DNA of 64,000 bases from CAZSAK01 sp964605155 (GCA_964605155.1 CAZSAK010000002.1:124001-188000); one strand, 5' to 3'. Positions 7,733 through 17,684 are shown, numbered from the stretch's first letter. Numbers and translations are program-made. The notes: a model not told the origin generated them from the sequence alone.

Positions 7733-9910
7733 ATGGACGTTACCTATATCCTGGATCCCCTGAACGACGCCCAGCGCGAGGCGGTCACCGCACCGGCAAC
7801 AAACGCCCTGGTCCTGGCCGGCGCGGGCAGCGGCAAAACCCGGGTCCTGGTCCACCGTATCGCCTGGTTGATACAGGCGGAAGGGGCATCACCCTACGGG
7901 ATACTGGCGGTAACATTTACCAACAAGGCCGCTGCCGAAATGCGCGGGCGGATCGAGGAGCTACTGGGCATGCCGGCCGGCGGTATGTGGGTAGGCACCT
8001 TTCACGGCCTTGCGCATCGCCTGCTGCGCGCCCACTGGAAGGACGCCAATCTGCCGCAGACCTTTCAGATCATAGACAGCGACGACCAATACCGTGTCAT
8101 CCGCAGAATCCTCAAGGCCATGGCGCTCGATGAAGACAAATGGCAACCCAAACAGGTACAGTGGTTCATCAACGGGCGCAAGGACGAGGGACTGCGACCA
8201 CAGCATATCGACAACCGCGGAGACCCCTATCTCGCACAGATGCTCCGCATCTATCAGACCTACGAGGAAACCTGTCAGCGGGCCGGCCTGGTCGATTTTG
8301 CCGAACTCCTGCTGCGCGCCCACGAATTGTGGCGCAATCGACCCGAGATTCTCCGTCATTACCAGCAACGCTTCGGCCATGTGCTGGTCGATGAGTTCCA
8401 GGACACCAACGCCATTCAATATGCCTGGCTGCGTCTGCTAGTCGGACAACAGAACAAACTGTTCGTGGTGGGCGATGATGACCAGTCCATCTATGGATGG
8501 CGTGGTGCCCGTATCGAAAATATCCAGCGCTTCAGCAATGATTTTCCCGGTACGCAGGTTTTGCGCCTCGAACAGAATTACCGCTCCACGGCGACCATCC
8601 TGTCCGCGGCCAATGCATTGATTGCCTACAACAACGGGCGTCTGGGTAAAAAACTCTGGACCGATGGCGTGCAGGGTGACCCCATCCAGTTGTATGCCGC
8701 ATTCAACGAGACAGACGAGGCGAATTTTATCGTCGGACGCATCAAACACCGGCTGGAGGAAGGCCAACGACGCAGTGAGTGCGCCGTCCTCTATCGTTCC
8801 AACGCCCAGTCGCGCGTCATCGAAGAGGCGCTGATCATGGCCGGCATACCTTATCGGGTTTATGGTGGATTGCGCTTTTTTGAACGTGCCGAGATCAAGG
8901 ATGCGCTGGCCTACCTGCGCCTTGTCAGGAACCGCAATGACGATGCCTCGTTTGAACGCGTGGTCAATACCCCGGTGCGCGGCATCGGCAATCGTACACT
9001 GGAACTGGTCCGTGATCATGCCCGGCAAACGGGTGCCTCGTTATGGCAGGCGGGAACGGCATTGTGTGAGACACAGCAATCCAATGCGCGCGGCGTCATG
9101 GCGCTCGGTGGATTTTTTCATCTGATCGAGCAACTCGATCAGGATACGCAGGATCTTGAACTGGAGGAACAGACCGAGCATGTCGTCAACAGCAGTGGTC
9201 TGATCGATCATTACAAAAAGGAAAAGGGCGAAAAGGGCCGCGCCAGGATCGAAAACCTCGAGGAACTGGTCAGTGCCGCGCGCCAGTTCGAATACAATGC
9301 CGAGGAACTCGAGATGGATGCCATGTCTGCATTTCTCAGCCATGCGGCGCTGGAGGCGGGCGAAGGACAGGGCGACATGGAACAGGAATGCGTACAACTC
9401 ATGACCCTGCATTCGGCCAAGGGGCTTGAATTTCCCCTGGTGTTTTTGTGCGGCATGGAAGAAGGATTGTTCCCGCATCAGTTGTCGATCGAGGAGCCCG
9501 GCCGCCTTGAAGAGGAACGCCGCCTGTGTTACGTCGGTATCACGCGCGCCAGACAACAGCTTTATCTGTCCTATGCCGAGTGCCGGCGCCTCTACGGTTC
9601 CGACAGCTACCAGCCACCATCCCGTTTTATCCGTGAGATTCCTGCAGAACTGATCCAGGAGGTTCGTCCTGCAACACGCAGTGTCACAGCCGTACCAACG
9701 CCCAGAGCAATGCCCAGACACGTCGCCAGACCCATGGATGACGCCCCGTCGGGCCTGAGTCTCGGCCAGCAGGTGTCACACGCCAAGTTCGGTGAAGGCG
9801 TTATATTGAATTATGAAGGTCAGGGCGGTCATGCACGCGTGCAGGTGAATTTCAAAAACGCCGGCAGTAAATGGCTGGTGGTGGCCTATGCCAATCTTCA
9901 AACCCTCTAG
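7733..9910 (+). CDS. uvrD: DNA helicase II (UvrD)
   Basis: Superfamily 1 3'-to-5' helicase for nucleotide-excision and mismatch repair, 725 residues (E. coli UvrD is 720). Walker A GAGSGKT lies at residues 30-36, followed by FTNKAAAEM, GTFHGLAHRLLR, Walker B VDEFQDTN near residue 220, GDDDQSIYGWRGA, LEQNYRS, and the C-terminal motifs TLHSAKGLEFPLVF and EEERRLCYVGITRAR. The last 50 residues form the family's Tudor-like RNA-polymerase-binding tail (GQQVSHAKFGEG). I looked for a LexA box upstream and did not find one. Confidence 0.97.
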   Translation: MDVTYILDPLNDAQREAVTAPATNALVLAGAGSGKTRVLVHRIAWLIQAEGASPYGILAVTFTNKAAAEMRGRIEELLGMPAGGMWVGTFHGLAHRLLRAHWKDANLPQTFQIIDSDDQYRVIRRILKAMALDEDKWQPKQVQWFINGRKDEGLRPQHIDNRGDPYLAQMLRIYQTYEETCQRAGLVDFAELLLRAHELWRNRPEILRHYQQRFGHVLVDEFQDTNAIQYAWLRLLVGQQNKLFVVGDDDQSIYGWRGARIENIQRFSNDFPGTQVLRLEQNYRSTATILSAANALIAYNNGRLGKKLWTDGVQGDPIQLYAAFNETDEANFIVGRIKHRLEEGQRRSECAVLYRSNAQSRVIEEALIMAGIPYRVYGGLRFFERAEIKDALAYLRLVRNRNDDASFERVVNTPVRGIGNRTLELVRDHARQTGASLWQAGTALCETQQSNARGVMALGGFFHLIEQLDQDTQDLELEEQTEHVVNSSGLIDHYKKEKGEKGRARIENLEELVSAARQFEYNAEELEMDAMSAFLSHAALEAGEGQGDMEQECVQLMTLHSAKGLEFPLVFLCGMEEGLFPHQLSIEEPGRLEEERRLCYVGITRARQQLYLSYAECRRLYGSDSYQPPSRFIREIPAELIQEVRPATRSVTAVPTPRAMPRHVARPMDDAPSGLSLGQQVSHAKFGEGVILNYEGQGGHARVQVNFKNAGSKWLVVAYANLQTL

Positions 9911-9936
9911 CTTAAAACAAGGATAAGGACAGAGAC

Positions 9937-11019
9937 GTGAAACGCCGTGAATTTGTAAGAAATATGGGTGCCGGTTCATTGCTTGCCGGAGGGCTGGCCG
10001 CACACACCGTCCCGGTGCGTGCCGCAAAACGCTACAACTGGAAACTTGTCACCACTTGGCCACCGAACTTCCCCATCTTTCAGGATGGTGTCAAGCGCTT
10101 CGCCAGGGATGTAAAACGCATGAGCAACAATCAACTCAACATCCAGGTATTTGCAGGTGGTGAGTTGATACCGGCCCTGCAGACCTTCGAGGCTGTTTCC
10201 CAGGGAACGGTCGAGATGGGTCACGGCGCCGCCTATTACTGGGCGGGAAAGATTCCCGCTGCGCAATTTTTTACTGCAGTGCCCTTCGGCATGAACGCCC
10301 AGGGCATGAACGCCTGGTTTTACGGCGGCGATGGGCTCGACCTGTGGCATGAAACCTATGCACCGCACAAGCTCGTCCCGTTTCCGATGGGCAACACCGG
10401 TGTCCAGATGGGTGGCTGGTTTCGCAAGCCGATCAATTCGCTCAAGGATCTAAAGGGACTGAAGATGCGCATCCCGGGACTGGGGGGCAAGGTCATGGCC
10501 AAGGCTGGCGTCAATCCGGTGCTGATGGCCGGCGGGGAGATCTATACGGCTCTCGACCGTGGCACCATCGATGCCACGGAATGGGTGGGACCTTATCACG
10601 ACCTGCGTCTCGGACTGTACCGGGCGGCGAAATACTATTATTACCCCGGCTGGCAGGAACCGGGGCCGGCGCTGGAACTGATCATCAACCAAAACGCCTG
10701 GGATGAACTGCCGCGGGAATTACAGCTCATGGTTCAAAACGCCGCCCAAGCGAGCAATCTGCAGATGCTATCAGAATTCGAAGCGAACAATCTCGATGCA
10801 CTGCATACCCTTACGAATGAACACAATGTGAAGGTGCATGAATTTCCGGCGGATGTGCTCAAGGAATTGCACAAATTCACCATCGAAACCCTCGAAGAGG
10901 AGGCGGCAAAGGACGAAACATTTAAAAAGGTATATACCGCCTATACAACGTTCAGCAAGAACAACGATGCCTGGAACGCCATCTCCGAGGCAGCCTATGC
11001 CAGGGCACTCAAGCTGTAA
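9937..11019 (+). CDS. TRAP transporter substrate-binding protein (DctP/TakP-like)
   Basis: Periplasmic solute receptor of a TRAP transporter, 360 residues, translated from a GTG preceded by AAGGA-type sequences. The N terminus has a twin-arginine signal (KRREFVR) and a hydrophobic stretch ending VRAA, so it is probably exported folded by Tat. The mature part resembles the mannitol/chloroaromatic and 2-oxo-acid (TakP) group of DctP proteins, with conserved KPINSLKDLKGLKMRIPGLGG and ALDRGTIDATEWVGPYHD regions. The ligand is probably an organic anion. It converges, 14 bp apart, on the permease genes. Confidence 0.92.
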   Translation: MKRREFVRNMGAGSLLAGGLAAHTVPVRAAKRYNWKLVTTWPPNFPIFQDGVKRFARDVKRMSNNQLNIQVFAGGELIPALQTFEAVSQGTVEMGHGAAYYWAGKIPAAQFFTAVPFGMNAQGMNAWFYGGDGLDLWHETYAPHKLVPFPMGNTGVQMGGWFRKPINSLKDLKGLKMRIPGLGGKVMAKAGVNPVLMAGGEIYTALDRGTIDATEWVGPYHDLRLGLYRAAKYYYYPGWQEPGPALELIINQNAWDELPRELQLMVQNAAQASNLQMLSEFEANNLDALHTLTNEHNVKVHEFPADVLKELHKFTIETLEEEAAKDETFKKVYTAYTTFSKNNDAWNAISEAAYARALKL

Positions 11020-11033
11020 CTTCAATCCTCCTC

Positions 11034-12368
11034 TCATAATCCCTGCAGCCTGTCCATTGTCTCGGGCAACCACAACGCGATCTGGGGATAGGCTATCATG
11101 AGCCCCAGCGTAATAAGCTGCAATATGACGAATGGGATGATACCGCGGTATATATGCATGATATTGATGTCCGACGGCGCGACCGCCTTGAGATAGAACA
11201 ATGAGAAACCGAACGGTGGTGTCAGGAACGAGGTCTGCAGGTTCATCGCAATCATCACCCCGAACCATAACAGGTCGATACCCATGGTCTCTGCAATCGG
11301 TGCGAGTATCGGGACAACAATAAAGCAGATCTCCAGAAAATCCAGAAAAAATCCCAGGACAAATATCAGCAACATACTGACTGCGAGAAATCCCCACTCA
11401 CCGCCGGGCAGGCCGGTCATGATATCTTCTACCAGGATGTCGCCTCCCATACCGCGGAACACGAGGCCAAACGCCGTGGCACCGATCAGCACCAGAAACA
11501 CCATGCTGGTCAGTCGTGTCGTTTGACGCAAGGCATCCTGCAGCTTGGCGAGATCGAGACGACGATGGATAAACGCCAGGATCATTGCACCCAGCGCACC
11601 CACCGCCGCGGATTCCGTGGGTGATGCGATACCGAAGAATATCGATCCCAGTACAGCCGTTACCAACAACAGTGGCGGTACCAGGTTGATTATCACCCGC
11701 CTGCCCAGTCCGTGATCCTCATCGCCCTGTATTAACGTTACATCAACCGCCGGAGCAATATGCGGCCGCCACCAGGCAAGCAACAATACAAACAGGATGA
11801 ACAAACCGATCAGCAGCAGTCCGGGAGTTACAGCGCCGACGAACAGGCTGCCCACCGGCACGCCGATCACATCACCCAGCAGGATAAGTACGATGCTCGG
11901 CGGGATCAACTGGCCCAGTGTGCCGGAGGCTGCAATGGTCCCTGTCGCAAGCTCGGGCCGATAACCGTGTTTCAACAGTGCGGGGAGAGCGATGATACCC
12001 ATCGTCACTACCGTGGCGCCCACCACACCCGTTGTGGCGGCGAGTAATGCGCCGACAACGATGATGGAAACCGCGAGCCCGCCCCTGACACGGCCGAACA
12101 ACATCCCCATGGTCTCCAGCAGGTCCTCGGCAAGTCCGGACTTTTCCAGGATTACCCCCATCAAGACAAACAGCGGCACGGCGAGCAGGGTAAAGTTGGT
12201 CATTACACCCCAGATGCGTAGGGGTAACAGGTCGAAGAAATCCAGCCCAAGAAATCCGGTACCGAAGATCATGGCTGTTGCGCCCAGCGTCAGTGCCACT
12301 GGATAACCCAGCAACAACAAGACCACGGCGACACCGAACATGATCAATGCCCAGTATTCCATCGCCAT
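11034..12368 (-). CDS. TRAP transporter large permease (DctM)
   Basis: The 444-residue, about 12-helix ion-coupled permease subunit of a TRAP transporter. Family features include the N-terminal LLLLGYPVALTLG segment, LFVLMGVILEKSGLAEDLLETM, a GATVVTMGIIALPALLKHGY segment, and the C-terminal TPPFGFSLFYLKAVAP loop. It follows dctQ by 5 bp on the minus strand and forms the membrane complex with it. It presumably works with the binding protein encoded convergently. Confidence 0.94.
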   Translation of the reverse strand: MAMEYWALIMFGVAVVLLLLGYPVALTLGATAMIFGTGFLGLDFFDLLPLRIWGVMTNFTLLAVPLFVLMGVILEKSGLAEDLLETMGMLFGRVRGGLAVSIIVVGALLAATTGVVGATVVTMGIIALPALLKHGYRPELATGTIAASGTLGQLIPPSIVLILLGDVIGVPVGSLFVGAVTPGLLLIGLFILFVLLLAWWRPHIAPAVDVTLIQGDEDHGLGRRVIINLVPPLLLVTAVLGSIFFGIASPTESAAVGALGAMILAFIHRRLDLAKLQDALRQTTRLTSMVFLVLIGATAFGLVFRGMGGDILVEDIMTGLPGGEWGFLAVSMLLIFVLGFFLDFLEICFIVVPILAPIAETMGIDLLWFGVMIAMNLQTSFLTPPFGFSLFYLKAVAPSDINIMHIYRGIIPFVILQLITLGLMIAYPQIALWLPETMDRLQGL

Positions 12369-12373
12369 CGAAT

Positions 12374-12940
12374 TCAGGCCTGTTCTTGCTTGATGGAATC
12401 ACCACCAACCTGCCGGCGGGGACAGAAGATAACCCGGGCGCTGCGAATCATCGCGGCCAGACCTTGCAGCATCAGCAGCAAAAAACCGAGAGGAATGGCA
12501 GCCTTTATCAGGTAACGGTGACCGAGCCCGCCGGGATCCGGCGAAGTTTCACCGATCTGATATGCGTTATGTACAAAAGGAATGGAGCTGATAATAACCA
12601 GTAGACAAAACGGCAATAAAAACAGCAGGCCGCCCAGCAGATTGACCCACGCACGACGGCGATCATTCATCCAGCTACCCTGGTACAACACGTCTACTCG
12701 GACGTGATCATCGTGTTTCAGGGTGTAGGCAGCACCGATCAGGAATACGATCGCGAACAGATGCCATTCCAGTTCCTGCAGGGCCACCGAACCGCTGTGA
12801 AAGACATAGCGCATGGTGACGTCGTAACTGATCAACAACATCATCCCCAGCACCAGCCACGCCGTCACGCGCCCGCTCCACTCGCTGAGCACTTCGATAA
12901 AGTCGGCCAAGCGAACACATACTCCGAATATGTTCTTCAT
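12374..12940 (-). CDS. TRAP transporter small permease (DctQ)
   Basis: The 188-residue small membrane subunit with four predicted helices. The DctQ family core is visible: SYDVTMRYVFHSGSVALQELEWHLFAIVFLIGAAYTLKHDDHVRVDVLY. Its C terminus is followed closely by dctM. A TATAAA-like -10 lies in the gspN-dctQ gap, but the -35 is unclear, so I do not call a promoter. The subunit is somewhat longer than typical DctQ (about 160-170), as is usual in the mannitol/chloroaromatic TRAP subgroup. Confidence 0.92.
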   Translation of the reverse strand: MKNIFGVCVRLADFIEVLSEWSGRVTAWLVLGMMLLISYDVTMRYVFHSGSVALQELEWHLFAIVFLIGAAYTLKHDDHVRVDVLYQGSWMNDRRRAWVNLLGGLLFLLPFCLLVIISSIPFVHNAYQIGETSPDPGGLGHRYLIKAAIPLGFLLLMLQGLAAMIRSARVIFCPRRQVGGDSIKQEQA

Positions 12941-13024
12941 TTAGGAATCATGACGCAAACTTACTCAGCCCGGTGCATGTTCCCGGGTAATGGAATTGAC
13001 ATTGTTATTTATACATTCCGCCGT

Positions 13025-13813
13025 TCAAGAATGCTTGATAAACGGAATATATTTTTCCAGCTGTATGTTGCCGGATTGCGACACAGTAACCTTGCCGGTG
13101 GCATCGGGATTGCCAAATATTCTCAAGGCCTGCCTGATATCATTACGCCCGGCATCACGCAGGTTGAACGAGCCGGTAAACTGGTAAGTGCCATCGGGCT
13201 TGAGCAATAATAAACCGTCCACCTGTAACGGGCCGCCGGTATCTTTTACCAAACCCTTGACACCCTCGTTGGTAGTTTCAAATTCGATCTCGAAATTGCC
13301 GACGGGATTTCCCGACGACATCGTTAGACCGGCATTTTTCCACAATATTGTGCCCTTGATCGTAGCCAAATGATTTCCATCGACCACAATGCGACCGATA
13401 TCCGCAATGACATCACCCGACAATCCCAGCTTGACGGGAGTATACAGGGACTCGAGTTCGGCAGCTGGAAGATCGGCGTTCAGGTCACGCATGAAATAAT
13501 CACCCGTTACGGAACGACCCGCCACGACGCTTAGACCCCTGCCATTCCTGTCAAAGTCCAGTGCGACCTCGAGACGTCCGAGGAGTAACGACAACGGCCT
13601 GAAACGCCAGCCAATCGACTCAAAGCGCTGGGTCCCCACAATGGCAACGGCGGCGGTGCCGTCCCAGACACTGCCGTCGACCTGATACAGGCTCACCGGC
13701 AGAGGTATCCTTTCCTTCAGTACGGCGTAGACTCGATCGGCTGGCAGCAATACCAGCATAAACACTGTATATAGTATTAATATCAGGATTATGTAACGAA
13801 CCGATGCCTTCAT
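13025..13813 (-). CDS. gspN: Type II secretion system protein N
   Basis: Last gene of the gsp cluster, 262 residues. It has one N-terminal membrane anchor (about residues 8-27) and a periplasmic beta-rich domain, as in GspN (PulN/XcpP-like accessory). Motifs include ERIPLPVSLYQVDGSVWDG near the N terminus and VDGLLLLKPDGTYQFTGSF near the C terminus. Its start overlaps the gspM stop by 4 bp (ATGA), indicating translational coupling. GspN is absent from many type II systems and its exact role is unsettled. Confidence 0.88.
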   Translation of the reverse strand: MKASVRYIILILILYTVFMLVLLPADRVYAVLKERIPLPVSLYQVDGSVWDGTAAVAIVGTQRFESIGWRFRPLSLLLGRLEVALDFDRNGRGLSVVAGRSVTGDYFMRDLNADLPAAELESLYTPVKLGLSGDVIADIGRIVVDGNHLATIKGTILWKNAGLTMSSGNPVGNFEIEFETTNEGVKGLVKDTGGPLQVDGLLLLKPDGTYQFTGSFNLRDAGRNDIRQALRIFGNPDATGKVTVSQSGNIQLEKYIPFIKHS

Positions 13814-14298
13814 TCTGCGGCACCTGCAAGTGTCACGCGAGCGTTAACGAACCCGGAGCGATCCTGTTTGTCGATGGATATGCGATCTACATGGATGTTA
13901 TATGTCAGCTCCAACTTCTCCAGCCATTGTGACATATCGTTAAACAGGGCGTTATCCAGCTGGATGCGCACCTTGTCCTGCCCTTCGGGCTCGACACGCT
14001 GCATGGCCAGTCCGAGCCCTGACTGTTTCGCTGTTTCATCCACCAGCGCGAGCAATGATCTGTTTCCTGCAACACCCGTTGTGCCCGCGGCAACACCCCG
14101 TAACCGCAACGCTTCCCTGGAGGACCGCTGCATCCACTGTTCCAGGTCGCGTTGTTCGCTGACGATCGTCTCGAGCCGGTTAACATCCTTGATAAATGAA
14201 CCCCATATCAACGCAAAAAAAACTATACCGAGCAGGGTAGTTCCGGCGATCACCCATGTCCGTTGCTGCGGATCCAGTCCTTCCAGAGGGTTTTTCAT
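13810..14298 (-). CDS. gspM: Type II secretion system protein M
   Basis: A 162-residue inner-membrane assembly-platform protein with a single N-terminal helix (about residues 15-34) and a ferredoxin-like periplasmic domain. Sequence conservation in GspM is low; the call rests on size, topology, the LDPQQRTWVIAG start, the coiled segment around ETIVSEQRDLEQWMQ, and its place between gspL and gspN. It overlaps gspL by 4 bp and gspN by 4 bp. It partners GspL. Confidence 0.88.
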   Translation of the reverse strand: MKNPLEGLDPQQRTWVIAGTTLLGIVFFALIWGSFIKDVNRLETIVSEQRDLEQWMQRSSREALRLRGVAAGTTGVAGNRSLLALVDETAKQSGLGLAMQRVEPEGQDKVRIQLDNALFNDMSQWLEKLELTYNIHVDRISIDKQDRSGFVNARVTLAGAAE

Positions 14299-15542
14299 GA
14301 CGCGTTGCTCTTTAACTGTAAGCGTGCTTCCACGCTGTTACCGCGTGCCGTCGCGGATTGAATCTCGACGTTATAACCCGACTGCTCCGAGAGACGCTGC
14401 TTGAGCCGGTCCAGGCTCTGCAGGTCGCGGATCACGATCGCCAGATCGAGCTGACCGTCACGGTAACTGACGCGTTGCAGTTCCAGGCCATCGGTCTGTC
14501 CGAGCGCAGGTCCGCTGCCGGCCAGCAGGTCGAGAAACCCCCCAGCTACACGAGTCGTACCTCCGCGCAGCGACTGCAGACGATCCTCCATCTGCGCGCG
14601 CGCATCCACGACTCTGCGTGCATCGGGAAATGTATCCAGGTAAATCTTTTCGATATGGGTGGCCAGCATCTGTCGCTCCTTGCGCAGGCTGAGGTAATCA
14701 CCGATGGTGAGCCCGCCGTGCAGCAGTATCAGCATTCCAAGCATCGCCGCCGCCGGACGCCATGGACGCCAGAGTTTGCCAAGCTGTTCGCGCCGGCTGT
14801 AGGCACCCTGCAGGAGATTGATCATATCGGCCTCGCTGAAGTGTTCCGCAAAAAATTCCAGCGCGGTCTTCTCGTAGGCCTCGGCGTTGACTGCAACGCC
14901 GAACTGCGAGATATCTACAGGAGTTGTGGTTGTGTCAGTATTACATTCTATCCATCTTATGCTCACGGGTATATGGTCCTGGTGTTCCGCCACTACCATG
15001 GGCAACAGCGTTCCAAGGTTGGCGGTATCCAGCGAAATTGCACTTTGCCTGCCGGTTCGCATCAGCGTCACGGCATGATCCTTCAGCAGCGTCCACCCCT
15101 CCGGCTCCAGTGGTAAAAGCAGCGACTCGGCCACGACCATGTCAGGTTCGATGCCGACCTCGTGCAGTCGGTTCAACCAGTCATCCATGCGGCCACGATC
15201 CACGACCGCCGTACTGACCCGGCCTTCCGCATCCCGCCGCCCGATGGCAAAATGCAGCTCGTCGACATCATTGGCCAGCTGTTCTTCAAGCATGTACGGA
15301 ATGGCGCTCATGATGCGTTGACGGTTGCGACTCGGTACGATGGCACTCGTAAACAGAACATCGACTCCCGGTACCAGTACGATGACACGACAACTCACGG
15401 CCTCCAGCGCCGCCTGTTCAAGGGATCCCTGTGCAGTTTCCTGGATTCCCCCGCTGGCATTCTCAGCGCCTTCACTGACACGCAGCCAGGCAGCCTCAAC
15501 GGAGGTGTCATGGTCAAGCCGTATGAACAGCCGGTCACGCAT
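14295..15542 (-). CDS. gspL: Type II secretion system protein L
   Basis: A 415-residue platform protein that links the GspE ATPase to the membrane. It has a cytoplasmic actin-like N domain (residues 1-260, with PSRNRQRIMSAIPYMLEEQLA), a membrane helix around 270-290 after the conserved LLQGAYSRREQLGKLWRPWR, then a periplasmic ferredoxin-like domain. The stop overlaps gspM and the start abuts gspK, in the standard K-L-M-N order. Confidence 0.93.
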   Translation of the reverse strand: MRDRLFIRLDHDTSVEAAWLRVSEGAENASGGIQETAQGSLEQAALEAVSCRVIVLVPGVDVLFTSAIVPSRNRQRIMSAIPYMLEEQLANDVDELHFAIGRRDAEGRVSTAVVDRGRMDDWLNRLHEVGIEPDMVVAESLLLPLEPEGWTLLKDHAVTLMRTGRQSAISLDTANLGTLLPMVVAEHQDHIPVSIRWIECNTDTTTTPVDISQFGVAVNAEAYEKTALEFFAEHFSEADMINLLQGAYSRREQLGKLWRPWRPAAAMLGMLILLHGGLTIGDYLSLRKERQMLATHIEKIYLDTFPDARRVVDARAQMEDRLQSLRGGTTRVAGGFLDLLAGSGPALGQTDGLELQRVSYRDGQLDLAIVIRDLQSLDRLKQRLSEQSGYNVEIQSATARGNSVEARLQLKSNAS

Positions 15543-16480
15543 CAGTAGACGTCCTGTGCCCGCATGATAACCTGCACCGCGGCGTTGGGAGTGCGCAAGA
15601 CCAGGCTGTACAGATTGGTCCGGCCCTGATCAAACTTGGTGACGGCATTGATCATAAAATAGTTGCTCGCGACCCCGATGCTGCCCTGATTGACGGTTTT
15701 ATCCTGTACCAGGGTATGGGACATAAAGCTGTTGATATCCTCGAAAGGGGTATCCGTCCTGTCCTCGATGATCTGTTCCGCCTCCGACTCTGTCAAACCA
15801 TCCACCACCGCCATCAGGACCTGAGCCGGCGCGGTATTGACATTGACGGTGGTGCGTTCCGGCAGGGCGGTGACATAAGGGGCGATGGTCGTATAGTCCT
15901 CATAGCTCATACCCATGACCAGCGCCAGTTCGCTCGGACTCGCCATGGGCGCATTTGGCGTACGATAGGGTACATCCAGTTGCAGGTATTCGATGTCTTC
16001 CGCGCCGTCGGGAAATGTCTGTCTGTCATCCTGATCCATCCAGTCGATCACTGCGTCTATGATATCAACATTCAGACCCGCATTTTGCAGTAATCGCTCA
16101 AAAATTTGCCGGTCTGGCGCGCTCGCAGCACCGTTATTCACCAGGTTATTGAGATTGAACCGGCCTTGCATATCCTCGATCTTGCCTGCCACGACGCCGC
16201 CCTCGACCTCCAGCGGAGGCAACACCGTGGCCCAGTCTTCCTCCAGATTATCCGTCTGATTGTCCCTGCGGTCATTTCTTAATATCTGCTTGCCCCAGTC
16301 TTCGGCCCCCAGCGCGAACATATAGGCACGGTCGATATCGATGACATTACCGGCTCGCCGGATATCAAGCTGTTGACGGGCAGCCATCGCCACCGCGGCG
16401 ATGGTTGCTATCGCCGTGATCAATAACGCGGTGATCAGCGCAACCCCTGTTTGACGACGCTTGTTACTCATAGTGATCAT
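15542..16480 (-). CDS. gspK: Type II secretion minor pseudopilin K
   Basis: About 312 residues. GspK is the large minor pseudopilin at the tip of the pseudopilus. The prepilin region reads RRQTGVALITALLITAIA; as is normal for GspK, the residue after the cleavage Gly is not Glu. The frame continues upstream to 16639 inside gspJ, but the added sequence is Arg/Cys-rich shadow. Two sensible starts exist: ATG at 16480, overlapping the gspJ stop as TGATG, and ATG at 16471. Later motifs (EDMQGRFNLNNLV, VNVNTAPAQVLMAVVDGL) match the helical insert of the family. Confidence 0.92.
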   Translation of the reverse strand: MITMSNKRRQTGVALITALLITAIATIAAVAMAARQQLDIRRAGNVIDIDRAYMFALGAEDWGKQILRNDRRDNQTDNLEEDWATVLPPLEVEGGVVAGKIEDMQGRFNLNNLVNNGAASAPDRQIFERLLQNAGLNVDIIDAVIDWMDQDDRQTFPDGAEDIEYLQLDVPYRTPNAPMASPSELALVMGMSYEDYTTIAPYVTALPERTTVNVNTAPAQVLMAVVDGLTESEAEQIIEDRTDTPFEDINSFMSHTLVQDKTVNQGSIGVASNYFMINAVTKFDQGRTNLYSLVLRTPNAAVQVIMRAQDVY

Positions 16481-17139
16481 CAACCGGGCTCGGTTGTTGT
16501 TGCAGTGACCGGGATCGGAAACCCCGCCACGACACTGAACAGGCGCCTGATCCTGCCCCAGCCCTCTACATCCACAACGACCTCGACTGCGCGCGGCAGG
16601 CCAGTCACGGCGTTCGTGCCAATGGTCTGGGGCGGCCATTGTGATTGCCAGTTCTGTTGCTGATCGAGAAAGCGAACCTCCAGTGCGTGCACGTTATCGA
16701 GCAGGTCGTTGTCCACCGGTGTACTGTTCTGTGCCCGATCGAGCACCTGCCACCTTTGCCTCATCAGACGACCTTCGTCGACAACATAGGCGACGCGTTG
16801 CAGATGACTGCGTCTAAACCCGCCCGGATTGCGCCAGCCGATTCGGGTAAATTCAAGCGTGAAGCCGTCACCCAGCAGGGCGCCCTTGACCTCACCGTAA
16901 TTGTCACGGATGTCGCGATCGATAATCTGTTCGATATCCCTGCCCAGTATCGCGAAACACGTCTGTAACTCCGCCAGCCGTGCAGATTGTTGTTCGGTAC
17001 GGTCCTGAGCATCCAGCACCACCTGCAGGCCTCCGTATGCCATCACCGCCAATACCGCAAAGATCAGTAGCGCGACCAGTAACTCCAGCAGTGTGAATCC
17101 CTGCCCACTATACGGCTTGAAGGGGTATCTTATGGGCAT
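16480..17139 (-). CDS. gspJ: Type II secretion minor pseudopilin J
   Basis: About 219 residues from the ATG at 17139; an upstream TTG at 17178 would add 13 residues. The prepilin signal is QGFTLLELLVALLIFAVLA, with Gly before Phe and Glu at +5. Downstream motifs LGRDIEQIIDRDIRDNYGE and RIGWRNPGGFRRSHLQRVAYVVDEG are typical of GspJ. It forms the pseudopilus tip with GspI and GspK, whose genes flank it. Confidence 0.93.
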   Translation of the reverse strand: MPIRYPFKPYSGQGFTLLELLVALLIFAVLAVMAYGGLQVVLDAQDRTEQQSARLAELQTCFAILGRDIEQIIDRDIRDNYGEVKGALLGDGFTLEFTRIGWRNPGGFRRSHLQRVAYVVDEGRLMRQRWQVLDRAQNSTPVDNDLLDNVHALEVRFLDQQQNWQSQWPPQTIGTNAVTGLPRAVEVVVDVEGWGRIRRLFSVVAGFPIPVTATTTEPG

Positions 17140-17208
17140 AGACTGGTCAGCGCTATTGCAGATTGCGGCGGCGAGCAAAGATTTGCGGGTTTCGTCAGCG
17201 GGTTCATC

Positions 17209-17589
17209 TCATCGTCTTTCCACGTAAGCGATCAGGGTTGCGGCGGCATTCTCGTCGTCTTCATCCGCGCGCACCTCTACATCCATACGCCTGACATCTT
17301 CGTCCTCGGTCGTCGACACCTTGACCGACCAGTGCCATTCCTGCTCGGCCATCAGGGCATCTCCATGGGTTTCACCGGGTGACGGCCAGTCCTCGGCGGT
17401 ACGTAATTCGACCACCTTGTTCATGGCCACCCAATGCGCCAGTGTCTTGTCGCGCAGGTGGGCCGCGTTGTTGATATTATTGCTGACTTCGTTGACGATC
17501 GCGCTGAGGGCGATTGAGACAATCGCCAGGGCAACCAGGATCTCGAGCAGTGTAAAGCCGCGAAGTTTTCTGAGATTACGATTCACCAT
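17209..17589 (-). CDS. gspI: Type II secretion minor pseudopilin I
   Basis: About 126 residues from the ATG at 17589; a TTG at 17610 is also in frame. The prepilin motif is RGFTLLEILVALAIVSIAL with Glu at +5, followed by the GspI-typical AHWVAMNKVVELR and a short beta domain ending TLIAYVERR. It nucleates the minor pseudopilin tip complex with J and K. Confidence 0.92.
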   Translation of the reverse strand: MVNRNLRKLRGFTLLEILVALAIVSIALSAIVNEVSNNINNAAHLRDKTLAHWVAMNKVVELRTAEDWPSPGETHGDALMAEQEWHWSVKVSTTEDEDVRRMDVEVRADEDDENAAATLIAYVERR

Positions 17590-17684
17590 TGTTAGCAACC
17601 GGCCGTTCAATCGTTATTTGATCGGTTAGATGATGCAGGATAAGCCTGGAATATATCGCATAAACCGCGTATACCTGCTATCCG

